The notes under the pieces: generated by a model
Told to the model about the DNA's origin: nothing
Databases searched by the model: none
What the model saw: the letters and a program-made list of their open reading frames with translations, nothing else
Program-made: the position numbers and the translations under genes
From: Rhynochetos jubatus
Taxonomy: Eukaryota > Chordata > Aves > Eurypygiformes > Rhynochetidae
Direction of reading: 5' to 3'
NCBI GenBank assembly: GCA_027574665.1
Contig: CM050654.1
Span: 25,439,722 to 25,503,721, forward strand
DNA length: 64,000 nucleotides
Shown: piece after piece, positions 27,011 to 37,300 of the stretch
Numbering within the stretch: position 1 is the first letter of the stretch
Layout of the letters: each line of letters opens with the position of its first letter

Positions 27011-28865
27011 GTGAGAAAGGCGTTTCTCTGTATAAAGAAAATCAAATAAAAATAGCACTCATGGCTATCTGTTGATATATATAGTTTAAGGGTTTAGATG
27101 GCATGGCAAAGGATTAAAAAAAAATATTGAAATGCCTTATTCTCTGATTTCATTAAATGACAAATTTAAGACATCAAAAATGTAGAACTTAATATTGTAT
27201 ATGCGGTAACAGGTAAAAGAGCCTATGCTCTTTGACTTATTCATGTGCTTTCTTCAGGAAATAAGGCTCAGGCAATTGTTTTGCCTACTCACCTTATCCT
27301 TCTTCATCCCTTACACCATTATAACTTTTGAAGCCTTCTGGCAATTTCAGTTAAAGGTGATGGTGAAGCAGAGGTGTCACAGATACGATGGTTCAAAAAG
27401 TTGCATGAAAATCAGTAGCTGAGAAAAGGTGAGAAAGCTGGTGTTCTGCCTGAGAGCCCAGCAGGTGGGGTTCAGCCTCAGCCATCTGGCCAGCCAGTAG
27501 CCCACTGGCCAGACAGCACTTGAATTAAATCAGCTAACCCATACGTACAACCACGCAGAAGGGGTGGGACAGTCAAAGGTGTTGCTGTGGGTGGTGGAAG
27601 GAGTAGGAGGAGTTTGAGACACTGGGAAGGCTTGTTAAATATTTCATAAGCTGCAGAACTTTTCTAAAATGCAACTGTGTCTCAATTGGCAGGTTGATAT
27701 TTCACAATTTGAAATAGTTTTATTACAAAACTAGGAAAATTTAGAGCATTTTAGAATAGACGGATGAAGGATGTATCCACCTGTTATTCAGAACTTGCTT
27801 AAGATATGGCTAAAGACAGTGCAATGTGTCCCTAAATTCTGCAGAAATAAGATGTCTGTTGTCTAGGTAATTAAACTTTTAAATTTTGTTTGCATGGTAA
27901 GAAAAAAAAATGTTTGTTCTGAACCATCCACAAATATTAAAAATCAATGGTTTGAATTTGATCAGGACCAACCACAGACGGTTAGTCCAGCTGGTAAAAA
28001 GACACCCACAAGAATTCTTCTTATACTGCAGCCTAAGTGGGCTGGGCTTGGTGTTTTCCTCATCTGTTTGTGGAGAACCGGAAAAAATAGCAAACACTGC
28101 ACTGAAACTGAGATGAGACAATTGAAAGGGAATATCCTAATGAAAGAATTGTAGCTGGTCAATATTTTATAGATGTACAATTATTCTCTTCCTTGTTCAC
28201 CTGCTTGCACAGTGAAGACTCCATTGCTAGAGAGACTCTGGAGCAGTTAGGAACTGCATGAGATGAAAATTTCTGATAAATAATGTATGAATAGAAGTTG
28301 GATTCTTAACTACCTCCGCCCTAGGATGAATACACACCTACAATACAGCTAATTCTTGCCATCAGTGAGGAGACAATTTAAATAAAATGTACTTGTATTA
28401 AATAGACCTTTAGAGCTGGACCAACAAGAGATACCTCACAGGTTTCATGAAGAGTGCTGGAAAAACCCAACTGCTGTCAGTATGCAAACATCATTATTAG
28501 CTGGGTATCTCAGTGTAAAATAAATCAGAATATAGAAAACACAGAAAATGTGGTGTTCATGTGGGAAAGGGTTCTCTCAGACCTATCTAAACACAAAGAA
28601 AAGGTTACTGCTGGCAATCAGTGTACCCAAATTCATGGCGAGATGTTCAGCTGCAAACACAGAAACCGTTTTCTTGAGCAGTCGAGCTGCATCTTCTGTT
28701 GATGTCCATTGCCGACAGTGGGAGCATTGCCTTCACGGGAGGGGAAGTCCAAATGCAGAAGTATGTTGAATTCCTATATGCGAGTGCCAGTTAAATACTT
28801 CAGTTGGACAAACTTAGCATAGCGTATAGCCCTGTAGATTTGACAAAAGTGAATTGCACTGAGTG
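27011..28865. other. Intergenic, nothing recognised
   Basis: Several overlapping frames of 60-86 codons occur on both strands near 27,880-28,180. Mutual overlap and lack of domains mark them as chance. Confidence 0.5.
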
Positions 28866-28910
28866 CAGCTGTCAGGAGCAGCTGAGCCTGTGCAGTACAT
28901 GGCTCAGCTG
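28866..28910. promoter_or_regulatory. Cluster of three CAGCTG E-boxes
   Basis: CAGCTG occurs at 28,866-28,871, 28,879-28,884 and 28,905-28,910. By chance about one such hexamer is expected per 4 kb, so three in 45 bp is unusual. A GATAA follows shortly downstream. Possible bHLH-bound element. Confidence 0.25.
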
Positions 28911-29059
28911 TAAGGATAAACAAGGGCACGCCACATTCAGCAACGTTTCAGTGAGCGTTGTTACGCCAGGAGAGCTACTGTAAAAATACAGAATTGTAGT
29001 CACTCTGTTGAAATAAATATTTAAGAATTTGCTGAAAGGGTTAATAGCCACTAAACCTA

Positions 29060-29240
29060 GAGTTTATTTAATTGATGAAAACAATCAAGGGCTTTTCATC
29101 TTGGTGGCCCATTAACAATGGCCGTTTATTTAGCCTTTGTGCTTAAGAGCATGGCCTACTGCGACCTGCATTGAGGAGTCTTTCATTTGTGTTGCAAAGC
29201 AGTCAAGGCCATATGATGGGGCGAAGGGTGGCATTACAAC
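29060..29240. promoter_or_regulatory. Candidate SOX-rich enhancer element
   Basis: CCATTAACAATGG (29,109-29,121) holds an AACAATGG SOX site in a near-palindrome, and CCTTTGTG follows about 12 bp later as an inverted SOX/TCF-type core. TTTAATTGATG, a homeodomain-like site, lies just upstream. No repeat was recognised. Confidence 0.2.
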
Positions 29241-32152
29241 AAGGAAGTTTTGCAAGTAATTGGAACAGTGAGTGTTGGGGGTGAGGGGAAGGGCAAAGAA
29301 GTTACTGGTTAAGAGCTTAAACCCAGCTGCACTTCTGTCACCCTAACACACTGTTTGGGGGTATAAACCAGATCTTTGGTTTGTTAACATTTGTACGTGA
29401 GTTAGGAGGCAGAACCTGGCTTCTCTGCATCCCAAAGTGATGTGCTGCCACTGCTTCTATCTATTTTAGTCCTTTTATGTGAGTCACACCAGGCAGATTC
29501 CTAGCAAATGACTGCGGTGCCTCGCATTGCCTACAGACTGACCACACAAGGCAGACAAAGAACAGAAGCGGGTGAATGTTTGACACAGTTTGCAAACTGG
29601 GGAAGTAAGGCACAGGGTAATTCAACGACTTGCTCACCCTCTTGCCTGCATTCTGTGGTAGATCTGGTATTGGACAAAGATCTCCCAAGACTCAAACTAG
29701 TATCTTAACCAGAAAAAAGAAAAAATCCTTGTTCAAATATTCCTGACTGTATCAAAGCCATAACGATTTCAGCATAAACATGTCTGTCCCTTTCAGCTTA
29801 AACCAGTGCAAAGACCCCGAGAGGTGCAGAGTGCAGCAGTCCGCTTGGTTCCTGGAGTGAGGTGCATTAAATATATTTCCCTCCTATTCTGCACTGCATT
29901 TGACTTTTCCTGCCTTAGGGTAGCTCTCCTAATGTCTAAGTTAATCTGTAAAGCTTAAATGGGATTTCTCTTCCAACACTCTTTAAGAATCAGTGGATAA
30001 CCACTGACTGAGTTTAACTGAGTTGCCCTGAAACTCCTCTAACATACGGTGCTTCTCAGGCCTTTGCAGCAACAACCCAGCTGTGTTTTGGTTATATTTG
30101 AATCAGTCCTGACCAGTTAGTTAGACTATAGCTATGATAAGGAAATAATGTAAGAAAAAAAAAAAAAGTAGAATTTCATACTGTTCCATCAATTGTCAGT
30201 GATATCTGGCCATGGACAAAATTATGGATAACATTCACAAAGTCACAGTATCTACAATTGTCCTGGTACAGTGTGTAGGAAGTCAGCTTTTAAAGAAGTA
30301 AAAATCTTTCTGTTACTCTGTTGGGCATCTACTAGCCTTCAGAGCACAATTCAGTGTTTATCTGCCTTCTTAATCCTATACTTTGTGTAGTGCATAAATG
30401 AAGGAAGCATTGTTAACCTCATGAGTTAGTTATGATGGCAGGAGTTAATACCACCAGACAGCATAAGCAGTTTCCATTTTAAAGTGGTTGGTTGCCCTTG
30501 CTATGAACAAAGAAAAAGCAATTAAAAACAAACATGTCCATCAGTATGAAAAGTTAAGAAATTAGTCATTTGGTTCTGCAACTCCATCCTGTCTGTATTG
30601 CACAACTTGCATTCGTATTACTAAGTTGGCTGAATAACCAATATATTAAAAGGATAAAAGCAGAGGCTGCCCTGAGTGATGATAAATTAAGATTTTTTTT
30701 TGCCTAAGAATTCTCCACTGATCCATTCTTAATACAGTAAACACCTTCAATAGCATTTTAAGAAATGAAAAAAATTACTGTAACTGAGGCTCATATAAAT
30801 GATTCCAATAAAATAATTCTATTTTCTAACCTAATTTTAATAAAAAGTGAGCATCATTTGCAAATTCTCATTAATTGTCAGTGGGATCACTGCACTGTAA
30901 AAGTTTGTTGTATTAAGTTGCAGGTTTACTTTTTAAATTCAATGATAAACGTTAAACCCTACCAATTTTGAACGTCCACAATGTCAGCTTTGCTAAACAA
31001 ATTGGGGCAGATATTCCAATGGAAGTAGATCTTTAATTAGAAAATATTCTGGTTGAAAATGGAACCACTTTGGTTTCAACCTTACATTAACAGTGACACA
31101 TATTTGGGGATGCGATTAAGCTTTAGAGCAAAAGACCTTGTTTGGGAAAGTTCTAAGTCCCTGAAAGGAGACACTGGGAAGGAACTTGGAGATCAGCTTT
31201 AGCTGTTGCAGTTGTAATCAAATACTCTCTTAGCCAGATTTCTTCTTTCATCACTTTCAGGAGCCGCTGTGGCAGAGTGCATTGCTGCTCCTCTCACTGG
31301 CAGCCATCAGCCATTCTCAGTAACTTGACACAACTAAGCTGGAGACTGTTGTAGTTGTAAATGCTGGAATGATACAGGCTGTATTTCCTCTCTCCTTGTT
31401 TCCTAGAGAATTTTTTTTTCTGGATGCTTCTCTCCTCATTCATGGTTGCACAATGTACTTGTGACAACCACAGTAGCTGTTTATATAAAAATGGATTCTA
31501 GGAAAACACTCCTCTATTTCTAGCTGTCTTCAGTACAATACGTGTTTTCTTTCAGATCTCATTCTTTCCTTCTCAGGAAAACCTCCACAAAATCCATCCA
31601 TCAGCTCCCAGCCTTTATTTCTTCTTCTTGCTTGTTCTGTTTTTCTCAGAAGAAAACTAAGTGTACTAGCACCCGTAACCTGACAGTTTAAGAAAGGCCA
31701 GCACCACATTCTTTGTAGTTCAACCAAGAACTTCAGACCGCAATTTGGCAGTTCTTAAACCAATCTATAACAGTATCACCACATGTCTGGGCTGTAGCAA
31801 CACATTTCCCCATGAAGCTCTGAAACTTCATTTCTACTATCCTCTGACCATGCGCTACCCTGGAGCCATATTCCCTTGCATTCTTCAGATATAACTGCAG
31901 CCTGTATGCTTTTTCCACTGCGTAAATGCCAGTACCGTCAACAGAAGGCAGCTGATTTTGGCCATGGCCATTTCAGCTTTTCCAGATGCGCATTCTTCTT
32001 AACCTCCTCAAATACCTGGTGTTTCTGTTCTGCTCAACTTTTCTCTAATCTTAGTCCCTCCCACAGAAAGTTGCTATCGTGGACACAAAAATATTACCCA
32101 GTCATATGCTTTCTGTGTTCGTCCTTCTTTTCACAGTCATTCGAGCCCTGTG
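29241..32152. other. Intergenic, nothing recognised
   Basis: Unique-looking sequence without coding or repeat signals that I can support. Confidence 0.55.
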
Positions 32153-32220
32153 TTAACCAAAAAAACCCCAACCCCAAATCAATCTAAACAAACCCCCTCA
32201 AACCTAACCAAAACACAAAA
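32153..32220. repeat. G-free A/C-rich low-complexity tract
   Basis: Sixty-eight bases contain no G and few T, with AACCCC and AAACAAACC words. The complementary strand resembles degenerate TTGGGG repeats, but has only three usable G-runs close together, so a quadruplex is doubtful. Confidence 0.75.
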
Positions 32221-33039
32221 GCTCCCATGCCTCTTTCCTGGAGAAAAAGCAGTCTCCTGCAGATGGCAACCAGTCTTTTAATCTGTGTGGACCTAAAGCG
32301 TATACAAATTTCTTCCCTGGAAAAAACCTGTAAAGTGATCTTAAGGGCTAGCCAGAAGGGCTGCAGTGTCATTTGCGTAATTGTCCCCTGCCCAGCTGGA
32401 ATTTGGAAGAATATCCGCAGTTACCTCTCAGCGCTCAGCCTGCACCAGGGATTCATGGCTGCACAAAGGCTGCCTTGGCTATTGCACCGGGATGCTTGCA
32501 AATCCTTACTTTTTTAATCTTTCTTTCCACTATTGTCACATTTAGCTTGGCTGATGCTAATACACTCAGGGGTTTTGGTAGACCTTCCACATCTCTTTTA
32601 TTAATAAAACAGTCCTGCGAGACAAAAAATATTGTGATTGGTGTGACACAGAAATGGCATCTGCTTGATACTGAGAATGTTTATCTTTGGGCAGAAAAGG
32701 CACATCTGTCAGAAGTAAACCCACTGAGCTAAGTGGGGTTTTTTACAAATAACAGTGGCTTATAGTGTGCCGCTGGCCCCTACTTTTCATGTTTGGGAAA
32801 TTATCTTTCAGAGAGAAAATATTCAAGTGAAAAAAATTGTAACTAGTATCGAGTAGAAGAGGAACGTTCCCTGTTTGAGAATGAAGCGTACTCGCACCGC
32901 TGGCCAAAGTACAAACTGAAGGATGTACGATGGGCCAGAGAATTTGGTCTGTTCTGTAAACCGATTTTAGCGCTGCAGTCCCTTCTGCTCCTAGCAGACA
33001 ATTGGACCCGCTACCGCCAGGCAGGACCGAGCCACACGT
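32221..33039. other. Sequence immediately upstream of the CpG island
   Basis: Base composition changes from AT-rich to mixed. Frames of up to 119 codons at 32,227-32,732 have no domain and no splice context; they are treated as chance. Distal promoter elements may lie here but none stands out. Confidence 0.45.
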
Positions 33040-33177
33040 AGTTTTTCAGAATCGGTTCCAATGCTCCCCTGCAGCCCGCGCCCGGCAGCACTGCTCGGCA
33101 ACGAGATGCACAAAGAGCAAAGGCGGTAACAAAGCACAACCCGGCTAATTAGGTCAGAGCCGAGCCGCGTGCGGATG

Positions 33178-33752
33178 CGACCACTGCAGCCCTCCTCCTC
33201 CTCCGGAGCGTGGAAATCCCCGCTCCGCTCCCCGCCGGGCACCGCAGCTTCCCCCGGCGCTGCAGCGGCCCTTCGGCCGAGGGGCGCCAGTCGCTGCCGC
33301 CGCGGAAGAGCTGCCCCAGCCCCGCGGGGGCTGCCCCGCCGCCGGGCCGGGGCTCGGGCTGGCCCCGCGAGGCTAAGCGCCGCCCCTCGCCCCCTCCCTC
33401 CCTCCCTCCGCCAGCCCTGCCCCGCCGCCTGGCACCGCCGCCGCCGCCGCGCCCGCCCCGAGCGCTCCCCGCGTCGCCGCTCCGCCAGCCGGCCCGCCGC
33501 CGCCGCTGCTCGGCCCCGGCCCCGGCCGGGCGGGGACTTGGCAGGAACTCCCGGGGAGAGAGCGAGAGCGCCTGCCCCCGCTGCCGCTCCGCTGTGGCTT
33601 TTGGGTGGAGGAGGAGGAAGGTCTGGGCTCGGCCGAGGAGCAGCAGCCGCCGCCGGAGAGGAAGAGACAGGAGGGAGAGAGAGACGGAGAGGCGGCTGGA
33701 GCCCCCCAAAGTGCCCCCCCATCCCTGCACTGCAGGCTACATTTCCAGCTTC
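33178..33752 (+). other. RBMS1 5' leader region (ATG-free, GC-rich)
   Basis: No ATG occurs on the + strand between the one at 33,175 and the RBMS1 start at 33,753. The upstream part is C/G-rich with CCT and GCC triplet runs; the last 150 bases are purine-rich (GGAGGA and GAGAGA runs, about 33,604-33,700) and then pyrimidine-rich up to the start codon. The RBMS1 reading frame is open through this stretch back to at least 33,210, where it has only a GTG. The region is most likely 5' UTR plus core promoter; the boundary between them is unknown. Confidence 0.6.
33326..33358 (+). other. G-quadruplex candidate in RBMS1 leader/promoter
   Basis: Four G-runs are present on the + strand: 33,326-33,330, 33,344-33,346, 33,349-33,352 and 33,356-33,358, separated by 13, 2 and 3 bases. 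The first loop is long, so folding would be weaker than for a canonical motif. If the RNA starts upstream of it, the structure would lie in the mRNA leader; otherwise it would be a DNA promoter element. Confidence 0.35.
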
Positions 33753-33827
33753 ATGGGCAAAGTGTGGAAACAGCAGATGTACCCCCAGTACACCACCTAC
33801 TACTACCCCCAGTATCTGCAGGCGAAG
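33753..33827 (+). CDS. RBMS1: RBMS1 coding exon 1 (partial gene, N-terminal 25 codons)
   Basis: The exon encodes 25 residues starting [13 protein letters not shown] and ending [10 protein letters not shown], followed directly by a GT donor (GCGAAG|GTAGGG) at 33,828. I recognise this as the N terminus of RBMS1; the paralogue RBMS3 begins differently (MGKRLDQPQMYPQ), and RBMS2 has an unrelated start. Residue 14 is Thr where I recall Ala in human RBMS1. The exon ends on a complete codon (phase 0), consistent with the known Lys-Gln junction to the next exon. RBMS1 (MSSP/SCR2) is a protein with two RRM domains that binds single-stranded DNA and AU-rich RNA; both RRMs lie in later exons outside this window. 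The start is supported because 33,753 is the first ATG after a 575-bp ATG-free stretch. The -3 position is T and +4 is G, so the initiation context is not strong. Confidence 0.92.
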
Positions 33828-34330
33828 GTAGGGTACGGCACGCCGGGCGGCGCGGCGGGTCTGCGGCTGGCCCCGCCGTGGGGGGTCCGCGGCGCGGGGC
33901 ACGGCCCAGGGGAGGCGGTCCGGTTGCACCGGGGGACGGAGACAGGAAAGAGCCGGCAGCCCCTTCCTGCCGCCGCCCCGGGAGCCCCGAGGCCGCCCTG
34001 CTCCCCGCCGGGCTCCCACCCCTTCCCCTCGCTCCCCACGGTGCCGTCTCCGACCTGCCTCCTTCCCCCTCCCGCCGGCGGTCCCTCCTCCTCCCCGGGG
34101 CTCTCTCCTCCTTCCCAACCACGTCCTCGTCCGCCCCGCTGCAAAGCGGAACGCTGCGGGCCCGGCTCCCGCTGCCTTCAGCTGGCGCAGCCTCCTTGGG
34201 CGCAGGGCAGCGACCCAAAGTTCAGCCGGCAGGCCCGGGGCTTTCGGCTGGGGCGGGGGGCTTTGACATCCCGGGGGGTGGCAGGGCGTGCTCAGTGCTG
34301 TGATGGGGATGGCCGTAATTCCACTTAAAT

Positions 34331-37300
34331 GCGGGCGCTGAGGAGGCTGCTGGGCTCGGATGGATACTCATTGTCTGGGGAGTTGGACATTGCGAGCTGC
34401 CACCTCGCAGTTCACAAACTGCCTTGAAAACGCATGAAGGGTCCAGCTGCTGATGTTAGCGTTGTGCTCGGGGAGCTGCTGTTTGCAGGAAAGCAGATTT
34501 TAGTAGTTCTTGTGCTGGTGGATCTCCACCTTTTTTGTTTTTTCCCCCCCTTTCTCCTTCGCGCCTGTAAGGGCAGCCAGCCCCACTGCTCTAGAAGCAT
34601 CATGCTGCAAACTGGCAGATGCAGAGGTGGTTGCATCAGCTGTCTGGAACATTTAGCATAAGCCTCTCCAACCACCAGTGTCACTCCTCACAAATCAAAA
34701 CAGACCCATATGAGGCTCCAACGTGTGAACTTTTTTTAGAGGTTATAACCGTGGCGTGGGCCTTTTTTTTTTTTTTTTTGCTGTTGAAGTGTCCTGCCTG
34801 TGTGGCAATGACAGGACAAGAATTCCCTTCTCTTTATCTGCACACTCAATAGGCTCTTCTTTATATTGTGCCCTGTGTAACTGTATTGTGAGACGTGATT
34901 TATACTGCTTGGCTGAAAAATAAATTCAGTTTGACAGTCGTGAGGCGGTTTACAAGTCGGCAATGAGGAGGCTTTGAAATGTGCTTTTATATGTACAGAA
35001 ATGGAGAGAAATATGATGAAGGTCTTTAGGTGATTTGAAATGACTAATCTCTTAAATGTGCACTCGACACCAGGCTAAATAGTACAGTCTGTAGCCGTTT
35101 AATGATTATGCTGCAGAGTAATCACTTCAGTACTGTTTAGATTTTTTTTTAATGCATTATCTTTATGAAAGGTAGAGTGCCTGGAGGACAGTCTTTTGCA
35201 TCACTTAGCTGCATGACTGTATAAATATTCTCAAATGAAAAAATGTCTTTGTTCAGAAACTTTTACCTTCATGATTTTATGTGGCATTAGTAAGGTACCA
35301 AGTACATAACATTGAATATACATAAACCAACGTCACTTGGCTTTTTTGACCTGTAAATAATTGAAGAGGGAGATAAACTGTAATTGCTTACTGTAGTTAC
35401 TAGAATATGATCCTAGAAATCTGTGATCCTATGACAAAGCTTGATGGACCACCTTTTGAAAATGTTTCCTGTACAGATAATTTAATATTGATTTGTATTA
35501 CGGTCAGTGACATCTTCCAAACATCTTGCAGTCTTTGCTATAAAATTATACAGCCTGAAATCACGTTACTGTGTTTCAGCAGGGAGAACACACAGCCGTT
35601 TGACCTACACACATGAAATCAAGTGTCTGGGGTCCAGGAAAAGTTTCCTGTTTTCAGAGATCTTGATTCTGTAGAAGAAATAAAAGAAAAAAGGTTGCTC
35701 CTTGGTGTAGATAAGAGGACCAGTAACTGCAAATTTCGGTACTCAAGTATGCAGAATTCAGTAATATAAGCAAGCTTCTCCCTATGGATCCTCTTGAAAC
35801 ATGCAGAAAAAATTAATTTAATTCTTAGTTTTCAGCTGTTCTGTTTTTCAGGCCCTAAAATAACCCATTGTCCAGTACCTGATTTATTGCAGTAATTCTG
35901 GAGAAATCTTTGGGTTTTAATAAAGACAATTTATAATAGAATTGAATGGACTTTGCTGGTTAATGGCAATGGTACATGTATACGGTGGGGGAGGGAAAAA
36001 ATTCTGAAACTACAAGCTTTGCTTCCTATCTTACTCTTATTTAAGTATCGATGGAAAATCTGCTAACAAAATGCAAATCAATAATAAGGAGATGACAGAA
36101 ATTGCTTGAAGATGGATTTTTCTGTAGAGAGCTCAAAAATACTCACTAGAAAATGTATGCGTTCCTAATGGCTCTTTAGGTTAAAATGTTGATGTGATCA
36201 ACTATTTTAATTGCTACAAAATATGTTATAGGTTTTAAAAACAGATTTTGTATTTGTCTGTTATGATCTTCACAATCTTATTCATGAAGTATACAAGCTG
36301 GTTCAGCCACATATTCTGGGAGGAAATACAAACATTTGCTGTGATTCAGCACCTCCCTCCCCCTAATCTTAGGGAGTTCAGCATCGGAAGAGATTAGTGA
36401 AACCATGGACATAAACAAAATGAACAAAATAAACATTGGAAGAAGGTGTAAGTCTTTTAATGTGAAATATCATTATGGCAATGAAAATAGTTTGAAATGA
36501 TTTCAAGCTGAAGCTTGTATAGTCTTCTGCATCTTTGGGACTGCCACAATTTTTGCTCTGGCAAGTGATAGTTTGACGTATCTGTGAAGTTTTTGTGCCT
36601 TCAATGTTTTAGGACATGTATGGCATGTCAGAGAGCATCAAAATGTTTTCCAAGTTCAAGGGATGTTTCTAATGGTTTAGATATTTTCTTTAACAATATT
36701 TCTGCAACATGGTTTTTCAGGTTTCAACTCATTTGTATTTAATTTCCATGCTTAATTTTGTATTTGTCATGAAGAGACTCCGCATTTCAACATTTTAGAA
36801 AACAATATTAATTAAGACTGTGTGTAACTAATGCTTAAAGGCCTTTCTGACCAGGATTAAAATCTGACTGTGCTGGGCAAAGTATTGTAACATTTAACAA
36901 GACAGTTAGAGTACACGTAAACAAATATAAATGTATATATACATCTGTAGGTCACAATCTGTTTGCTTTGGGCAAGTGAGACATAAAAGTGGATCTATGT
37001 TTTGTTTTCATTTACCTAAATAATCACATGGAATTCAGGGACATGATGCCACGATTTACAGATAAATTGTGATAACTGGCTGCATTACTGATTTTTCCTT
37101 GGACAATAATGTGACAATATGATTAATTTTACTGATAGGTTTCTGTATGGTAAAGGAAAGTTCTCTGTAAGAGAGTTAGTAGAAAATGGCACCATTTCCT
37201 ATGGACAGCATGGCTTATTTAAGGTGCAAGCCTTTGGTAGTCATAGATAATATTTATATGATACTTGAATTCTATTTTGTTGGTATGGTATTAGGTAACA

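Larger units (their letters stand above)
33040..34330 (+). promoter_or_regulatory. CpG-island promoter of RBMS1
   Basis: GC content and CpG density rise sharply from about 33,040 and fall again after about 34,330, in contrast to the AT-rich flanks. The densest part, about 33,170-34,280, contains several Sp1-like GC boxes (for example near 33,450, 33,528 and 34,246) and no TATA box near the exon. This is the layout of a TATA-less CpG-island promoter with dispersed start sites, spanning promoter, leader, exon 1 and the first part of intron 1. Long open frames on both strands here are a by-product of the base composition, not separate genes. The exact transcription start cannot be read from sequence. 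Confidence 0.85.

Noticed and set aside
32153..32220. Interstitial telomere-like sequence
   Set aside because: Units are irregular and resemble TTGGGG rather than the vertebrate TTAGGG; best described as low-complexity A/C sequence.
32991..34118. 375-codon - strand frame across the CpG island
   Set aside because: Arg/Gly/Pro/Ala-rich translation of GC-rich promoter DNA, antisense to RBMS1 exon 1. Such frames are expected from composition, and no domain is visible.
33605..34303. 232-codon + strand frame through the leader and exon 1
   Set aside because: Begins at GTG, runs out of frame with RBMS1 and reads through the exon 1 donor into intron 1; a compositional by-product.
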